Source of the DNA: an uncultured Bacteroidia bacterium
Lineage (GTDB): Bacteria; Bacteroidota; Bacteroidia; Bacteroidales; Prolixibacteraceae
Reading direction: 5' to 3'
DNA length: 64,000 bases
NCBI GenBank assembly: GCA_903897145.1
Contig: CAIUAN010000040.1
Span: forward strand, 62,001-126,000
The notes under the pieces were generated by a model. The model was not told where the DNA came from, did not search any database, and saw only the letters and a list, made by a program, of their open reading frames with translations. Position 1 is the first letter of the stretch. Each line of letters starts with the position of its first letter. Both the position numbers and the translations under genes were made by a program. Shown one piece after another: positions 44,615 through 55,400 of the stretch.

Positions 44615-45484
44615 ATGCAGCCTTTTTATCAGAAACTTGCACCCTTAACTTCCGAATCGGTTATTTTTTTCGATGAGGAACGTCCTCATTTTGCTGTGCC
44701 GTGGCATTTTCATCCTGAGATAGAGATTCTTTTTGTAGTGAAGAGTTCAGGAATTAGCTATGTTGGAGATGGAATTCATCGCTTTTCTGATGGGGAGATC
44801 AGTATTATTGGTGAAAATGTCCCCCATTGGTGGAAGAGTGATCGTAAATACTCAGATGGAACTGATAATTCGGGAATTAAAGCGCTAATCATTCAGTTTA
44901 GAAAAGAAATTTTTGAATCTAATTTTATCAGTCTACCCGAGATGACTGCAATTGGTGATCTTATCAAGAAATCTCAGAGAGGTATGCAGTTTTTAGGTCA
45001 AAGTAGAAAAATGCTGGGAGACCAGATCAGTAAAATTTTCAAGTTGTCTGGAATTCATCGGATCACTGAGCTTATAATATTGTTAGACATGATGGCTAAC
45101 ACGAAGGATTATAAATACCATTCCAGTATTGGCTATTCAAAGACTGTGAATACCTATGATTTCTATCGTTTTAATAAGATTCACGAGCATATCATTTTAA
45201 ATTTCAATAAACCAATCAGGCTCGAGGATGTGGCAAATACGGTGAACATCTCTCCAACAGCATTTTGTCGCTATTTTAAAAAACATACCGGAAAGACTTT
45301 TCTGTCTTTCTTGAATGAGATTCGAATTGGCCATGCTTGTAAGCTACTGGTTGATGCTAAATTACCTGTTTCCATTGCCTGCATGGAAAGTGGATTTAAT
45401 AATTTGTCCCATTTTAATGATCAGTTTAAACGAATAATGACCTTAACGCCAACTGAATATATTGCAGCTTTTAAAAAGGAATAG
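44615..45484 (+). CDS. AraC-family transcriptional regulator
   Basis: This roughly 289-residue regulator has an N-terminal cupin-type sensor domain (VPWHFHPEIEILFVVKSSGISYVGD, then FSDGEISIIGENVPHWW) and a C-terminal pair of helix-turn-helices (RLEDVANTVNISPTAFCRYFKKHTGKTF and SIACMESGFNNLSHFNDQFKR). It is divergent from the iol operon and therefore the natural candidate for its regulator. I start it at the ATG at 44615; the frame is open from a TTG at 44603. The effector is unknown; inositol or a pathway intermediate is inferred. Confidence 0.88.
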   Translation: MQPFYQKLAPLTSESVIFFDEERPHFAVPWHFHPEIEILFVVKSSGISYVGDGIHRFSDGEISIIGENVPHWWKSDRKYSDGTDNSGIKALIIQFRKEIFESNFISLPEMTAIGDLIKKSQRGMQFLGQSRKMLGDQISKIFKLSGIHRITELIILLDMMANTKDYKYHSSIGYSKTVNTYDFYRFNKIHEHIILNFNKPIRLEDVANTVNISPTAFCRYFKKHTGKTFLSFLNEIRIGHACKLLVDAKLPVSIACMESGFNNLSHFNDQFKRIMTLTPTEYIAAFKKE

Positions 45485-45530
45485 TTTATTTCATGGCTGT
45501 TAATAAGATTGCGATGATTCCTCCGTGTTT

Positions 45531-46997
45531 TTAATAGGGTTCAAATAATAGCCAGTCCGGAATTTTGCATTCTCGAATAAATTTGCTGGCAAAACCTACT
45601 TCCAACTCATTAGTCGCATCTCCTTGGATATGGAGTACTTTTAATTCATGATATCCCTCTTCGAGAGCAATCTCTCCTTCAGCGCGCTTTATTTTGTGTG
45701 TAGCTGGATTATTCACCACTTCTTGACCGTCAATTATAATCTTTGATCCATCATCAGAATAGGTATAAAAGGTATAGAGTTCATTTTTAGGAATTTTAAT
45801 CCAAGCTTTAAACTCAATTGCAAATGAATCACGTACTAATTCTTTCGCTATAAAAAAATTCTTTGTGAATCCGCTTTTGACAACCTTTGCCTGTTTAACT
45901 TCATCCGCAGATTTAAAATTCCCTTCGAAATAACTGTATTGAACACCAGGTTTAGGATCTTTTACATTTTTCGAAGGGACAAAGGTTGGCTGAGGTAGAT
46001 CCCGATTTAGGCCTACAGGGAAAGTGAATTTATCAGATGTCCCTGTCCTTGTGCGAATCCATGAATCGAAGGTGAATTCATTCTCGCGTAGTTCAATGAT
46101 TCGTGCTCCACGTTCTAGTTTGCCGTAAGCACTAGAACCGGTAGCTTGGCCATATCCAAGACAGATCTCGTGATCGATTCCGATGAAATTATTGTTGTGA
46201 TCATGTCCAACAAAGACTCCCATGACATCCCGCTTTTCAATCAATGAACCAAATAATCCAGAATTAATTTCTGAGGAAGCGACCCCTTCACCTTTGGTTC
46301 CAATAGTGGTTTGTTTTCCTACGATTGAATTAAATTCAATCAGGGGGATATGAAAAAACATGAGTGAGGGAAGTGGCATATGGTGATTAGAGGAGGAGTA
46401 GGTATCACTAGTTTTGCGGTACCACCCTACTTGATCGTACTTTATCCAACTATAACCGGCAAGTCGTTTTTCTTTTGGATAATCATTAGAGTCTAGACAA
46501 TAAATAACAGCTGCTATTGATTTCTTGTCAACACTTTGAAGAGGGATTGTATAATTCCCGCAGCCACTTAGATTCGGTCCTTTTTCGCCTACAAACCATG
46601 GATTTTCTTTAAGCAAATCAAAGATAAAGTCACGCAAAATTATCCGTTCGCTATCATGATTTCCCAGTGCTACGGCAAAATGTATTTTGGCTTTGCTAAA
46701 GATATCTGCAACAGCCAGCCATCCTTCTTTTTCAGGTAGATCGGTGACGATATCCCCAGTTAAAATGGCTAAGTCTGGCTTCTCCGCTGTCAGAACAAGA
46801 TTTATTGTTTCAGTGGTCTGCGCGCACTTAGGCGAGTTGTTATTCCAATGAATATCGGTGAACTGGGCAATCTTAAAGGTGTGGTTTTGTTTAAATCTAA
46901 ATTGTTTTTGTGATTGAACCGAAAAGGATTGAAAGGCATTTCCTGCAATGAGCAAGACAATTACCAGCAAGATCTTAAGGTTGGATTTGAATTTCAA
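45531..46997 (-). CDS. Secreted metallophosphoesterase with PA14-like C-terminal domain
   Basis: This 488-residue protein has a Sec leader (about residues 1-27), then a calcineurin-like phosphoesterase domain with ligands in FTDIHWNN, LTGDIVTD, LGNHDSE, FFHIPL and VGHDHNNN, resembling the Dcr2/Sia1 branch. From about residue 350 a PA14/GLEYA-like beta domain follows (KIPKNELYTFYTYSDDGSKIIIDGQEVV, EGYHELKVLHIQGD), usually a carbohydrate-binding module. The substrate may be a phosphorylated glycan or inositol phosphate; that is inference from the iol genes nearby and the binding domain. It faces the AraC gene across 46 bases. Confidence 0.85.
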   Translation of the reverse strand: MKFKSNLKILLVIVLLIAGNAFQSFSVQSQKQFRFKQNHTFKIAQFTDIHWNNNSPKCAQTTETINLVLTAEKPDLAILTGDIVTDLPEKEGWLAVADIFSKAKIHFAVALGNHDSERIILRDFIFDLLKENPWFVGEKGPNLSGCGNYTIPLQSVDKKSIAAVIYCLDSNDYPKEKRLAGYSWIKYDQVGWYRKTSDTYSSSNHHMPLPSLMFFHIPLIEFNSIVGKQTTIGTKGEGVASSEINSGLFGSLIEKRDVMGVFVGHDHNNNFIGIDHEICLGYGQATGSSAYGKLERGARIIELRENEFTFDSWIRTRTGTSDKFTFPVGLNRDLPQPTFVPSKNVKDPKPGVQYSYFEGNFKSADEVKQAKVVKSGFTKNFFIAKELVRDSFAIEFKAWIKIPKNELYTFYTYSDDGSKIIIDGQEVVNNPATHKIKRAEGEIALEEGYHELKVLHIQGDATNELEVGFASKFIRECKIPDWLLFEPY

Positions 46998-47088
46998 TAT
47001 ATATGGGTTGTTTTTAACATACTGGTGGCTAAACTAACTTTTTAGAATTATTCTCCAAAGTAAGCTAGAATTAGAATTTGCAAAAATA

Positions 47089-47126
47089 AAAAACGCTATT
47101 CTAATTTATTCTAGAATAGCGTTTTT
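47089..47126 (-). terminator. Hairpin terminator after the symporter gene
   Basis: A perfect 15-bp inverted repeat (47089-47103 with 47112-47126; core ACGCTATTCTA) with an 8-base AT loop and T-run lies about 75 bases beyond the symporter stop, and would end its transcript before the phosphoesterase gene. It is symmetrical enough to work on either strand. Confidence 0.75.
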
Positions 47127-47201
47127 AAATGAATATTTATTATTAAATTATTGTATCGTACTGTTTAAATGGGCAGCATTATTTTTAGAACTCAATTTCT
47201 T

Positions 47202-49013
47202 TTACCAGAAAAATCCATATAAAACTGCCAATATCCCACAAATACCGATCGCTGCAATATTAAAAATATCCGTGGTTTGGAAAAGTGAACGTTCAATAAT
47301 CAACCCTTTTTCGTCCATGGTTTGACTTGACGCATTTAGAATAAGGATGGTACCAATCAGTATAAATCCAACGACCAACACGTAGATTGCCTCAAAAGCT
47401 AGATGTTGTAGTGGGACCACCAAAAATGCAGAAACGATTCCAACAAGAGCAGAAACGGCAATAATTCTCCAACCCAGTTTGATCGATTTATTTCTAGTAA
47501 AGTCATCAGGAAGTTGGTTTTTTATTTCATGTGATTTATCTAATAGACTTAAACCAACCATCACAACAGTAAGAATCATAAAGACATATCCAATTCTTAA
47601 GATAAATGGGAGCTCGGGGCTCATAAATTTAAGAGCCATTCCTGTCGGAATTGTCAGAATAGCAATCCAGACTGCAGCTGTCGCGGTAGCTTTTCTCCAG
47701 AATAATCCGCAGAAGAAGATTATAAACTCTCCAGGATAGATAAAGCCTGTATATTCTTGAATGTATTGAAATGCCTGATCGAGAGTTCTTAGTTGAGGCG
47801 CCACGCAGGTTGCTATGATTAATGCCACTAAGGCAACAATTCGGCCGACTGAAACTAGTTTTCTATCTTCCGTATTTTTACTTAAATGTGCTTTATAAAT
47901 ATCCAAGGTAAAGACTGTTGAGACACTGTTTACAATGGAGCTTAGTGCTGAAACTGCTGCTGCTGCAATTGCTGAGAAGGCAAGTCCTTTTATTCCAATT
48001 GGCACGATGTTGCTTAATAGCCAAGGGTATGCTTCATCCGACTTTGTTAGATCTGCTCCAAGAGCAAAAGCTGCAATTCCAGGAACAACAACAAGCAGCG
48101 GAATTAATAATTTAAGATACCCGGCAAATACTACGCCATATTGTGCCTCTTTTAGACTTTTTCCTGCGAGGCCACGTTGAATGATAAACTGGTTGAAACC
48201 CCAGAATGCAAAATTTGTTAGCCACATAGAGCCTAAAACAACCCCTAATCCGGGAAGATCCATGAAGGCATCTTTCTTACCCCCTGAGCCATTTGGGACA
48301 AATATGGTAGCTTTCTCGATGATCATATGAAATTTATGAGGCGCTTTGTGGATAAGTTCTGTAAAGCCAGAAATAAAACCATGATCTACACCTAAGGCGC
48401 TTACGGCTAAAAAGGTGGTTAGCAATCCTCCAAAAATCAATACAACAACATTTATAACGTCAGTCCAGGCAATTGCCTTCATGCCTCCCCATAAAGAGTA
48501 GACTGCTGAAAAAAACGAGAATCCGATGATCCCATAAACCATCGGCACACCAATAATTTTCTCCATGGCGAGTGCTCCAAGGTAGAGTACGGCCGTCATA
48601 TTAACGAAGATGTAAACTAGCACCCAGAAAACTGCCATGATTGTGCTTACCCGTTTATCGAAACGCTGCGCTAGAAATTGAGGCATGGTATAGATCCCTT
48701 TGCTGATAAAAACGGGAAGAAAATACTTAGCCACAAAAATAAGTACGATGGCAGCAATCCATTCATATGCCGCGATGGCTAGTCCTATTGCATAGCCTGA
48801 TCCCGACATCGCAATAAAGTGTTCAGCCGAAATGTTTGCAGCTAATAGTGCCGCACCAATGGCCCACCAAGGGAGTGAACGGCCAGCAAGAAAATAGTCA
48901 GAAGTTGTTTTTTCCTCTCCTTTTTTTGAGCGAGATACCCATAGACCAGTGAAAACAATGATCGAAGCATAGCCTAAAAATACCACCCAGTCAATTATTT
49001 CAAATCCTTTCAT
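47202..49013 (-). CDS. Sodium:solute symporter (SSS/SGLT family)
   Basis: This 603-residue inner-membrane protein with about 14 hydrophobic segments belongs to the SGLT branch of the SSS family. Landmarks are the DYFLAGRSLPWWAIGAALLAANISAEHFIAMSG stretch, YSLWGGMKAIAWTDVINVVVL and NFAFWGFNQFIIQRGLAGKSL. SGLT-type proteins carry sugars or myo-inositol with sodium, so it may take up inositol for the nearby iol pathway or a sugar from the mannan cluster. A TATGTTTG -7 box on the minus strand (49044-49051) precedes it. A decayed paralogue tail lies at 44211-44470. Confidence 0.92.
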   Translation of the reverse strand: MKGFEIIDWVVFLGYASIIVFTGLWVSRSKKGEEKTTSDYFLAGRSLPWWAIGAALLAANISAEHFIAMSGSGYAIGLAIAAYEWIAAIVLIFVAKYFLPVFISKGIYTMPQFLAQRFDKRVSTIMAVFWVLVYIFVNMTAVLYLGALAMEKIIGVPMVYGIIGFSFFSAVYSLWGGMKAIAWTDVINVVVLIFGGLLTTFLAVSALGVDHGFISGFTELIHKAPHKFHMIIEKATIFVPNGSGGKKDAFMDLPGLGVVLGSMWLTNFAFWGFNQFIIQRGLAGKSLKEAQYGVVFAGYLKLLIPLLVVVPGIAAFALGADLTKSDEAYPWLLSNIVPIGIKGLAFSAIAAAAVSALSSIVNSVSTVFTLDIYKAHLSKNTEDRKLVSVGRIVALVALIIATCVAPQLRTLDQAFQYIQEYTGFIYPGEFIIFFCGLFWRKATATAAVWIAILTIPTGMALKFMSPELPFILRIGYVFMILTVVMVGLSLLDKSHEIKNQLPDDFTRNKSIKLGWRIIAVSALVGIVSAFLVVPLQHLAFEAIYVLVVGFILIGTILILNASSQTMDEKGLIIERSLFQTTDIFNIAAIGICGILAVLYGFFW

Positions 49014-49321
49014 AGAATCAGTTTAAGGTTAAATTAGATATGGCAAACATAATATTAAATGTGATTTTTTTACTTTTTATTTTCCATTGAGTCGCATCTC
49101 TAGCTACAGAATTTTATTTCAAGGCAACTTTTTCTTTGTTTTGATTTAGTTTCTATAACGCATTCTTGATAAAAAATCTTATTCTGATGCCTAAACATTA
49201 TAGACACAAAGGAGATTTTACAAAGACTTACTTTTTAAGTATTTCTAAAGAGTGTTGATTAGATCTTGGATTATCTAATAACTTAAGAATCTAATGTGCT
49301 AAGCTAAAAACAACCGATTCA
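49014..49321. other. Intergenic gap with no recognised gene
   Basis: 308 bases of AT-rich DNA between the symporter start and the GH125 stop. Apart from the symporter's -7-like box at 49044-49051 I see no coding relic, hairpin or repeat of note. Confidence 0.5.
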
Positions 49322-50746
49322 TCAAATTACTTGAGTTAAGATATGCTTGCGTTCTTGATGGATTTTTGAGATCAATTCGCCAAATAGGGTATTGGCCCAA
49401 GCAAACCAGGATCGAGTAAATTTCTGTGCATCATCTTGATGAAATGTTTCATGCATAAACCCTGTTCCAGCATGGGTATTTTTTAGCCATTTTAAGCATT
49501 GAATTATCTCTTTATCATTGTTTGAGGTCATTGCTCGCATGATAATGCTCATGGGCCAGATCATTTCGGGGCCGACATGAGGACCGCCGATACCAGCTGC
49601 GGCTTTCCCCTCGAAATACCAAGGATTATCTTTGCTTAAGATAAATCTTCGTGTGTTTTTGTATAACTCGTCATCAGCATTTAAGGTCCCTAGATAGGGC
49701 ATGCCTAATAGACTCGGAACGTTTGCATCATCCATATAAAGTCTGTTTCCGAAGCCATCGATCTCAAAAGATAAAACCTGCCCATAAGATAGATGCGTGG
49801 CAGAGGCATACTTTTTGAGGGCTTTCTCCACCGTGTTCGCTAATTCGATGCATTTTGAAGCAAAGGTAATGTCCTGATGCACCGTTGTTACAATCTCTGC
49901 TAGTTGTCTTAAAGATGTTAAGGCAAAATAGTTCGAAGGGATCAGGTATAAATAGTTTGTGGCATCGTCAGATGGACGGAAGGTTGAACAGATAAGTCCG
50001 TTTGGCTTAATTGGATTTCCAAATCCAGCTCCACAAACGGTGTCCGTTTGCTTTTCGGTCAGTCGCATAAAATGGTAAGGTCCTTTGCCTGATAAACGTT
50101 GTTGTTCGGTAAAGGTCTTAACAATTGCTTTTGCCGCTTTTAGCCAATTGGCATTGAAAGGGGTTTTGTCGTTTGTTTTTTTCCAATAGTGGTAGCTCAA
50201 TCTTATTGGATAGCAGAGCGAATCGATTTCCCATTTACGCTCATGTAATTCCGGTTTCATATCGGTTAGATCGCTCTTCCACTCGCTTCCAGTTGGACCA
50301 AAGTTAAAGGCGTTGGCATAGGGGTCGATATTAATACATTTGGTTTGACGATTAATAACGCCTTGAAAAAGTTTTTTCAGTTGCGGATCTTGATTCACTA
50401 AATGGAGATAAGGCCATACTTGTGCTGTAGAGTCGCGAAGCCACATTGCATTAATATCCCCTGTGATGATAAAAGAATCTAGTTCCCCTTCTTTCTCCGA
50501 AAAATGAACCGTCGTATCTAACGTGTTCGGATAGCAATTTTCAAATAACCAGGCTAGCTCAGGATCGGCAATGTCTTTTTTTATTTTAATGATTTCAGCC
50601 TCTACGGCTTCACTTTTAAACAGTCGTTTTGATACCTCAGGTCGCATCGATTTTTTTTCAGCGGATGCTGCGGTAAGTAATTGAGGTGCTGTGGCAAGAG
50701 CTCCTGCGGTTAAGACTGAGTTATTGATAAATGTTCTACGTTTCAT
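49322..50746 (-). CDS. GH125 exo-alpha-1,6-mannosidase
   Basis: This 474-residue glycoside hydrolase family 125 enzyme (formerly DUF1237) removes terminal alpha-1,6-mannose. It has a twin-arginine-type leader ([19 protein letters not shown]). Family landmarks are the [20 protein letters not shown] region, which includes a catalytic-site Asp, the [17 protein letters not shown] stretch, and [18 protein letters not shown] near two-thirds of the length, with [23 protein letters not shown] at the end. It lies 30 bases downstream of the GH63/GH37-like gene in a minus-strand run of glycosidases. Confidence 0.93.
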   Translation of the reverse strand: MKRRTFINNSVLTAGALATAPQLLTAASAEKKSMRPEVSKRLFKSEAVEAEIIKIKKDIADPELAWLFENCYPNTLDTTVHFSEKEGELDSFIITGDINAMWLRDSTAQVWPYLHLVNQDPQLKKLFQGVINRQTKCINIDPYANAFNFGPTGSEWKSDLTDMKPELHERKWEIDSLCYPIRLSYHYWKKTNDKTPFNANWLKAAKAIVKTFTEQQRLSGKGPYHFMRLTEKQTDTVCGAGFGNPIKPNGLICSTFRPSDDATNYLYLIPSNYFALTSLRQLAEIVTTVHQDITFASKCIELANTVEKALKKYASATHLSYGQVLSFEIDGFGNRLYMDDANVPSLLGMPYLGTLNADDELYKNTRRFILSKDNPWYFEGKAAAGIGGPHVGPEMIWPMSIIMRAMTSNNDKEIIQCLKWLKNTHAGTGFMHETFHQDDAQKFTRSWFAWANTLFGELISKIHQERKHILTQVI

Positions 50747-50776
50747 TTCGTTCTATTTAAGTTTTTAATTAGGTAG

Positions 50777-52411
50777 TTATATCTTGTTTATCCCTTGCTT
50801 TAGCTGAATGGTTTCTGAACCACCCTCCCAGCTCAACAAAAGCTTTAGCTCTAACGTTGAGGTAATCTCTATCGATGGTCTCTCTTTAACGCTACTTCGT
50901 GCACCGCATTTTAGGGATAGCATTCCGTCTGGCCCGATTGGGTAGCGGTCGATGCCATGCTCTTCGGTGAGATTCACGTGCCATGTAAGGGTCTTTTTCA
51001 GAAAGTTTGGATTGATTCCAAAGATTGATTCAAAGAGAATTGATATCGGCACTAGCCCCGTCCAGCCAACAAATTCTGGTCGTGCAAGCAAGCCTGGTTC
51101 TGTCGCCTCAGGAGCATAATATTCAAAGAAAGTATTAGTTTTTTTGAATACCTCACCTACCTGTTGGTGGTGTTTCAAGGCAAGATCAAACGCTTGCTTA
51201 TGGAGTCCATTACGTTGAAGCCCTTTAATAATCATATAGTTTGTAGGAGCCCAAACGCCACCTTCCCAGTATCTGCCATCGGCTTGGTATTTTTCATGGT
51301 TGGCTGGCATCGATGGAATGGGGTGTTTGCGGTAGAATGTGGCAGGGTCGAACAGGTGACTAACAAAGGCTTTTAACTCATCCTTTGTTAGTATGTCGCA
51401 CCAAAGTGCCCAGTAGGCACCGATACTCATCAGAGTTCCCTGGCTTCCATCAGCATATTTATCGTAAAAGAAAGAGGTTTTAGGGTTCCAAAGCTTCTCC
51501 CGAATTAATTTTTTGAGCGATTTGGTCTCATCTTCTATCTCTTCGATCTCCTGCCAGCGCTCGACATAGAAACCAAACTCAACGAGTAGCTTACCAATGA
51601 ATAGCTGTTGAAGGCAGGTGTCAAGCCACGTCATGTGACCGTGTGAAAAAATTGGATTGTAGTTCTTTCCAACTCGTGGTTGATTGTCCATTCCGGTGCC
51701 CCATCCACTAGACCAATACGATCCATCTTGCCAAGTTCGATTTAACTTGAGCCATTGGTAATAGGCCACTAAAACAGGAAAGATTTTATTGATCCGATCC
51801 CATTCCCCAAAGTGTTCGAAATAAGTCATTTCGCTCCAAGGTATTACATTCGGACCGGTGCTTGTTGGATCGTAACGGCTAAAACAATCTTCACCAGTGT
51901 TTCCCCATATTTCTCGACAGATGAATCCATCGGGATGCTGTTTGGCATAGAAATTATCAAGTGTCTTCTGGAACGGATAAGCTCTGGAGCCATAGCGAGC
52001 AAACAAGGTGATAAAATTCGAATCCCACATAAAGATATTGCCATTGTAAGCCGTATCTATATAGGAAGTTATAAACCCAGAGGTTGGTGCAGGATCTTTG
52101 ATGTTTTTAAACGCGATCTCCCAAGTTTTCCAATACATGTCGATAGCATTTCCATTGCCTTTCCAATAGGGCACAGGCAAAATCTCCTTTGCTTTGAGGA
52201 ATCCCGGGGAGGGAGTTATATTTGGTCGAGCATTGCGAAACTCATTTTCTGTTACAAATACATTTTTTATGTAGGTGTTCTTGTAGGGCAATTTGCCCGT
52301 CGTGGTTGCAATCGTCTGAACAGGATCGTCGGCTAAAACTTTTACTCCTGGTATTGCTGTTGCTCCTGCTATCAATGCACCTTTGAGAAAAAAATCACGT
52401 CTGGAGGTCAT
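50777..52411 (-). CDS. GH63/GH37-like (alpha/alpha)6 glycosidase
   Basis: This 544-residue exported protein (leader SRRDFFLKGALIAGATAIPG, Tat-type) is an (alpha/alpha)6-barrel glycosidase of clan GH-G (GH63/GH37 relatives). Landmarks are FMWDSNFITLFARYG, the EIWGNTGEDCF and WSEMTYFEHFGEW segments, YWSSGWGTGMDNQPRVG, and WEGGVWAPTNYMIIKGLQ near the C-terminus. Clan members act on trehalose, terminal alpha-glucose of N-glycans or mannosylglycerate; in this mannan cluster it may trim capping alpha-glucose, but the substrate is inferred. It is flanked by GH125 (30 bases) and GH92 (44 bases) genes on the same strand. Confidence 0.8.
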   Translation of the reverse strand: MTSRRDFFLKGALIAGATAIPGVKVLADDPVQTIATTTGKLPYKNTYIKNVFVTENEFRNARPNITPSPGFLKAKEILPVPYWKGNGNAIDMYWKTWEIAFKNIKDPAPTSGFITSYIDTAYNGNIFMWDSNFITLFARYGSRAYPFQKTLDNFYAKQHPDGFICREIWGNTGEDCFSRYDPTSTGPNVIPWSEMTYFEHFGEWDRINKIFPVLVAYYQWLKLNRTWQDGSYWSSGWGTGMDNQPRVGKNYNPIFSHGHMTWLDTCLQQLFIGKLLVEFGFYVERWQEIEEIEDETKSLKKLIREKLWNPKTSFFYDKYADGSQGTLMSIGAYWALWCDILTKDELKAFVSHLFDPATFYRKHPIPSMPANHEKYQADGRYWEGGVWAPTNYMIIKGLQRNGLHKQAFDLALKHHQQVGEVFKKTNTFFEYYAPEATEPGLLARPEFVGWTGLVPISILFESIFGINPNFLKKTLTWHVNLTEEHGIDRYPIGPDGMLSLKCGARSSVKERPSIEITSTLELKLLLSWEGGSETIQLKQGINKI

Positions 52412-52455
52412 CTGATTAGTTTTTAATTTATTTCTAAATAGAGTTGAAGAATTTC

Positions 52456-55400
52456 TTATTCTTCCTGATTAAGTTTCATTTGAGCTTTTATCTCTTCAAT
52501 CGATAATGGCTCAACAAAGATCTTAAAATGGTTGATAATTCCATTGAAAAAACGTTGATCTGGAAATTCTTCATTTCGACCGATCAGCCAATTCGCTGTT
52601 GTCGAGAGATTAGCACCTGTTGTTAGGATGACTTTTGCCTGCTGAACACCGTCTATAACTAAGGTCAGAATCTTGCCATTCGCGGTTCCCGCGACATGAT
52701 GCCAATGGTTAAGCCAATTGGCAGGAACTTTAGCACTGCAACTTCCTCTGCCCCATCCTCCTGCAAACCACGATAGCGATTGATTATTACTCGTTTGAAG
52801 TGCAATAAAATCTCCTTTAGATAAAATATCAGTCATTCCATCATTTCCTGGCAATGGCTTAATCCAAGCCATAACTGTAATCTTTTCTCCCAAATGATTA
52901 AGGTCTTCCGTCGCTTCGATTTTTGCAAAAGATGCTTCACTCGTAGCTATGCCCGGCGATGAATCAGTGCTCTTTTCATTTTTTGATAGGCGCTTGGCTT
53001 GGTTTCCTAAGCCTGAATGATCTTCCAAGATTTCAGATGAATTGGTCGTTTGAAGGTCTATAAGCTTCGAATCAATAGGAGTCGCGTATATTTTAATCTT
53101 CTTCTCAGATGTTCCATTGGATAAAACATGCATCCCTGCCGAATTATACCGAATTGAATGAGTGAGATGAAAGCATTCTCCAGGGGTTAAGTTGACAGCT
53201 TTTTGAAAAGCTAACTGGCCGTCAGAAAATATTCTAACTGTGTCAAGCTTCTTTTGTCCTCCTAAATTTTTTACTTGGACGGAATATTGAATTTGTTCGC
53301 CAGCTTTTGCTATTGATCGACTCTTGATATCATCTAAATGAAATGGAATGGAAGATTCTTGCGGGTTGCTGACGACTTCGACGATTTGACTCTTAGAATT
53401 ATTGATAGATAAACTATGTTTTCCAATCGCATAAATTTGACATTGAATGGAGTCCGTTATGGTTGTATTTTCATGAATGACAATATTCTTCCTTCCAATT
53501 TCTTGCTGGCCATCCATTAAACGCAGTATTTGCGTCCCTGAAAAATCGATACTTTTTAGCGTGACAAAAATGACTAAATTCTGATTTGGATAAATTTTAG
53601 ATTGCGAAATACTATCAGCCGTAATTTTTATCGACGACTGACTTTTCAGATCTTTTATTTTTGGCAAATTGGAGATTTCGAAAGTTAGTTTTCCGCCCGC
53701 TGTAATATCTGAATGTGTTATCGACGTATTTGGGAGTTCCGAATTGTTCAGCAGCATCTTGTTGACGTAGAAATCTGCAGTTGATTTTCGCTGACCAAGA
53801 ATAGTAAAGTCCTTTCCATTTGGGAGGTGAATAGTTGCTTTATTAAAAAGCGGGGTGCCCAGCTCATAGGATGGATTTCCAGGGCAGAAAGGGTAAAATC
53901 CTAACGCGCTAAATACAAACCAGCTCGACATGGCTCCATGGTCATCATTGCCTGGTAATCCCCATGGAGCATTACTAAAGTGAGATTTCATTAAAGTATG
54001 TAACCATTTTTGGGTCAGATCGCTGCGATTAGCAAAGTTGAAAAAATAAGGAACATGGAGCACTGGCTCATTATCAAATGGGATATAGCTTTTGCTTAGG
54101 GCTTGCTCCAGATGATTCGCAAATTCTGGTTTACCGCCAAAAAGATCCATAAGCTCAACTGGATTGTGCGGAACAAAAAGCGAATAGCTCCATTGATCGC
54201 CCTCTTTATACCCTGAATTGCCCGGGCTAGTATTGAATGAAGTGCCTAACCGAGGAAGTAAAGCTAGCTCTTGAGGGTTAAAGAGGTTATGATAATTCTT
54301 GCTGCGAATTAATAGCTTCTTGGCTTCCTTGTTTAAGTGCATCGCCTGATCAGCAAACTGGGATAAGACCCAGTCATCATAGGCGTATTCAACTGTTTTG
54401 GTTACGGATTCGGAGATCGATGATGGGACATAGCCTAGCTTTTGATAAAGTGAAAAATCTGCATTTTTGGAGGCTGAATCAAGGCAAGCAGTCATGGCTC
54501 TCCAAGCCAAGGATCGATCGAAATTATCAATCTTTTTAAAATAAGAATCAACGAGTATTGGCAAGATATGGTTTCCAGTCATAGGGCCTTTGGGCAACGC
54601 CCCCGATTGCTCAAATTGGTCCAGTATGGAAGTGATCATCTCCTGCTGCCTTTCAGGAAAGAGCAATGTTATTAGTGGGTGTAGGGATCGAAAGGTATCC
54701 CATGCCGAGAACCCATCATATTCATTCTTGCCCCTACTTTGATGAATAGCTTGATCAACGCCTCTGTATTTACCATCTACATCCGAAACAATCCAAGGCA
54801 TAAGCATGGAATGATAGAGTGCGGTATAAAAGATTGTTTTATGATTTGAAGAGGTGTCATCTATCGTAATTACAGACAGTGCTTTGGTCCATTTTAGCTC
54901 ATTCCCTAATTTGTACTGGTCAAAATTCCATGTCTTTATCTCTTCTTGCAAGTTCCTTTTCGAACTTTCTAGATTAATTTCTGAAGCTCCAATTTTCATT
55001 AGGATTACTGTCTCATGAGCTTTATCTGATGCAAAGGATACAATGCGACCACCAGATGTAAGCTCGTTTGTTCTTATTTCAGTGTTAAAGATAAATCGAG
55101 CTTGATTCGAATCTTCAGTCAATTCGGACTCTGAAACAGTTGTAAATTTACAAGTACTGCCCAAGAAAATCTTAGGTTGCGTATTCGCTGGAAAAGTAAA
55201 ACGAAACATCCCCGTGTGTTCGGCTGCAGTTACCTCTACCGCTGTCTTATCCTTAAATTTCACCTTGTAATATCCAGCAGTTGCGTGTTCGTCTTGATGA
55301 TTGAATGGTCTGCTGTAGGTTTTATCAAAACTTTTTACGTTGTTTTCTATGGGCATCACCCGAAGTTGTCCTGATGAGCCGTCTGGATAGCCCGTGTAAT

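Noticed and set aside
49014-49321. Possible gene or relic in the gap between the symporter and GH125
   Set aside because: No reading frame with recognisable similarity and no structured repeat was found in it.
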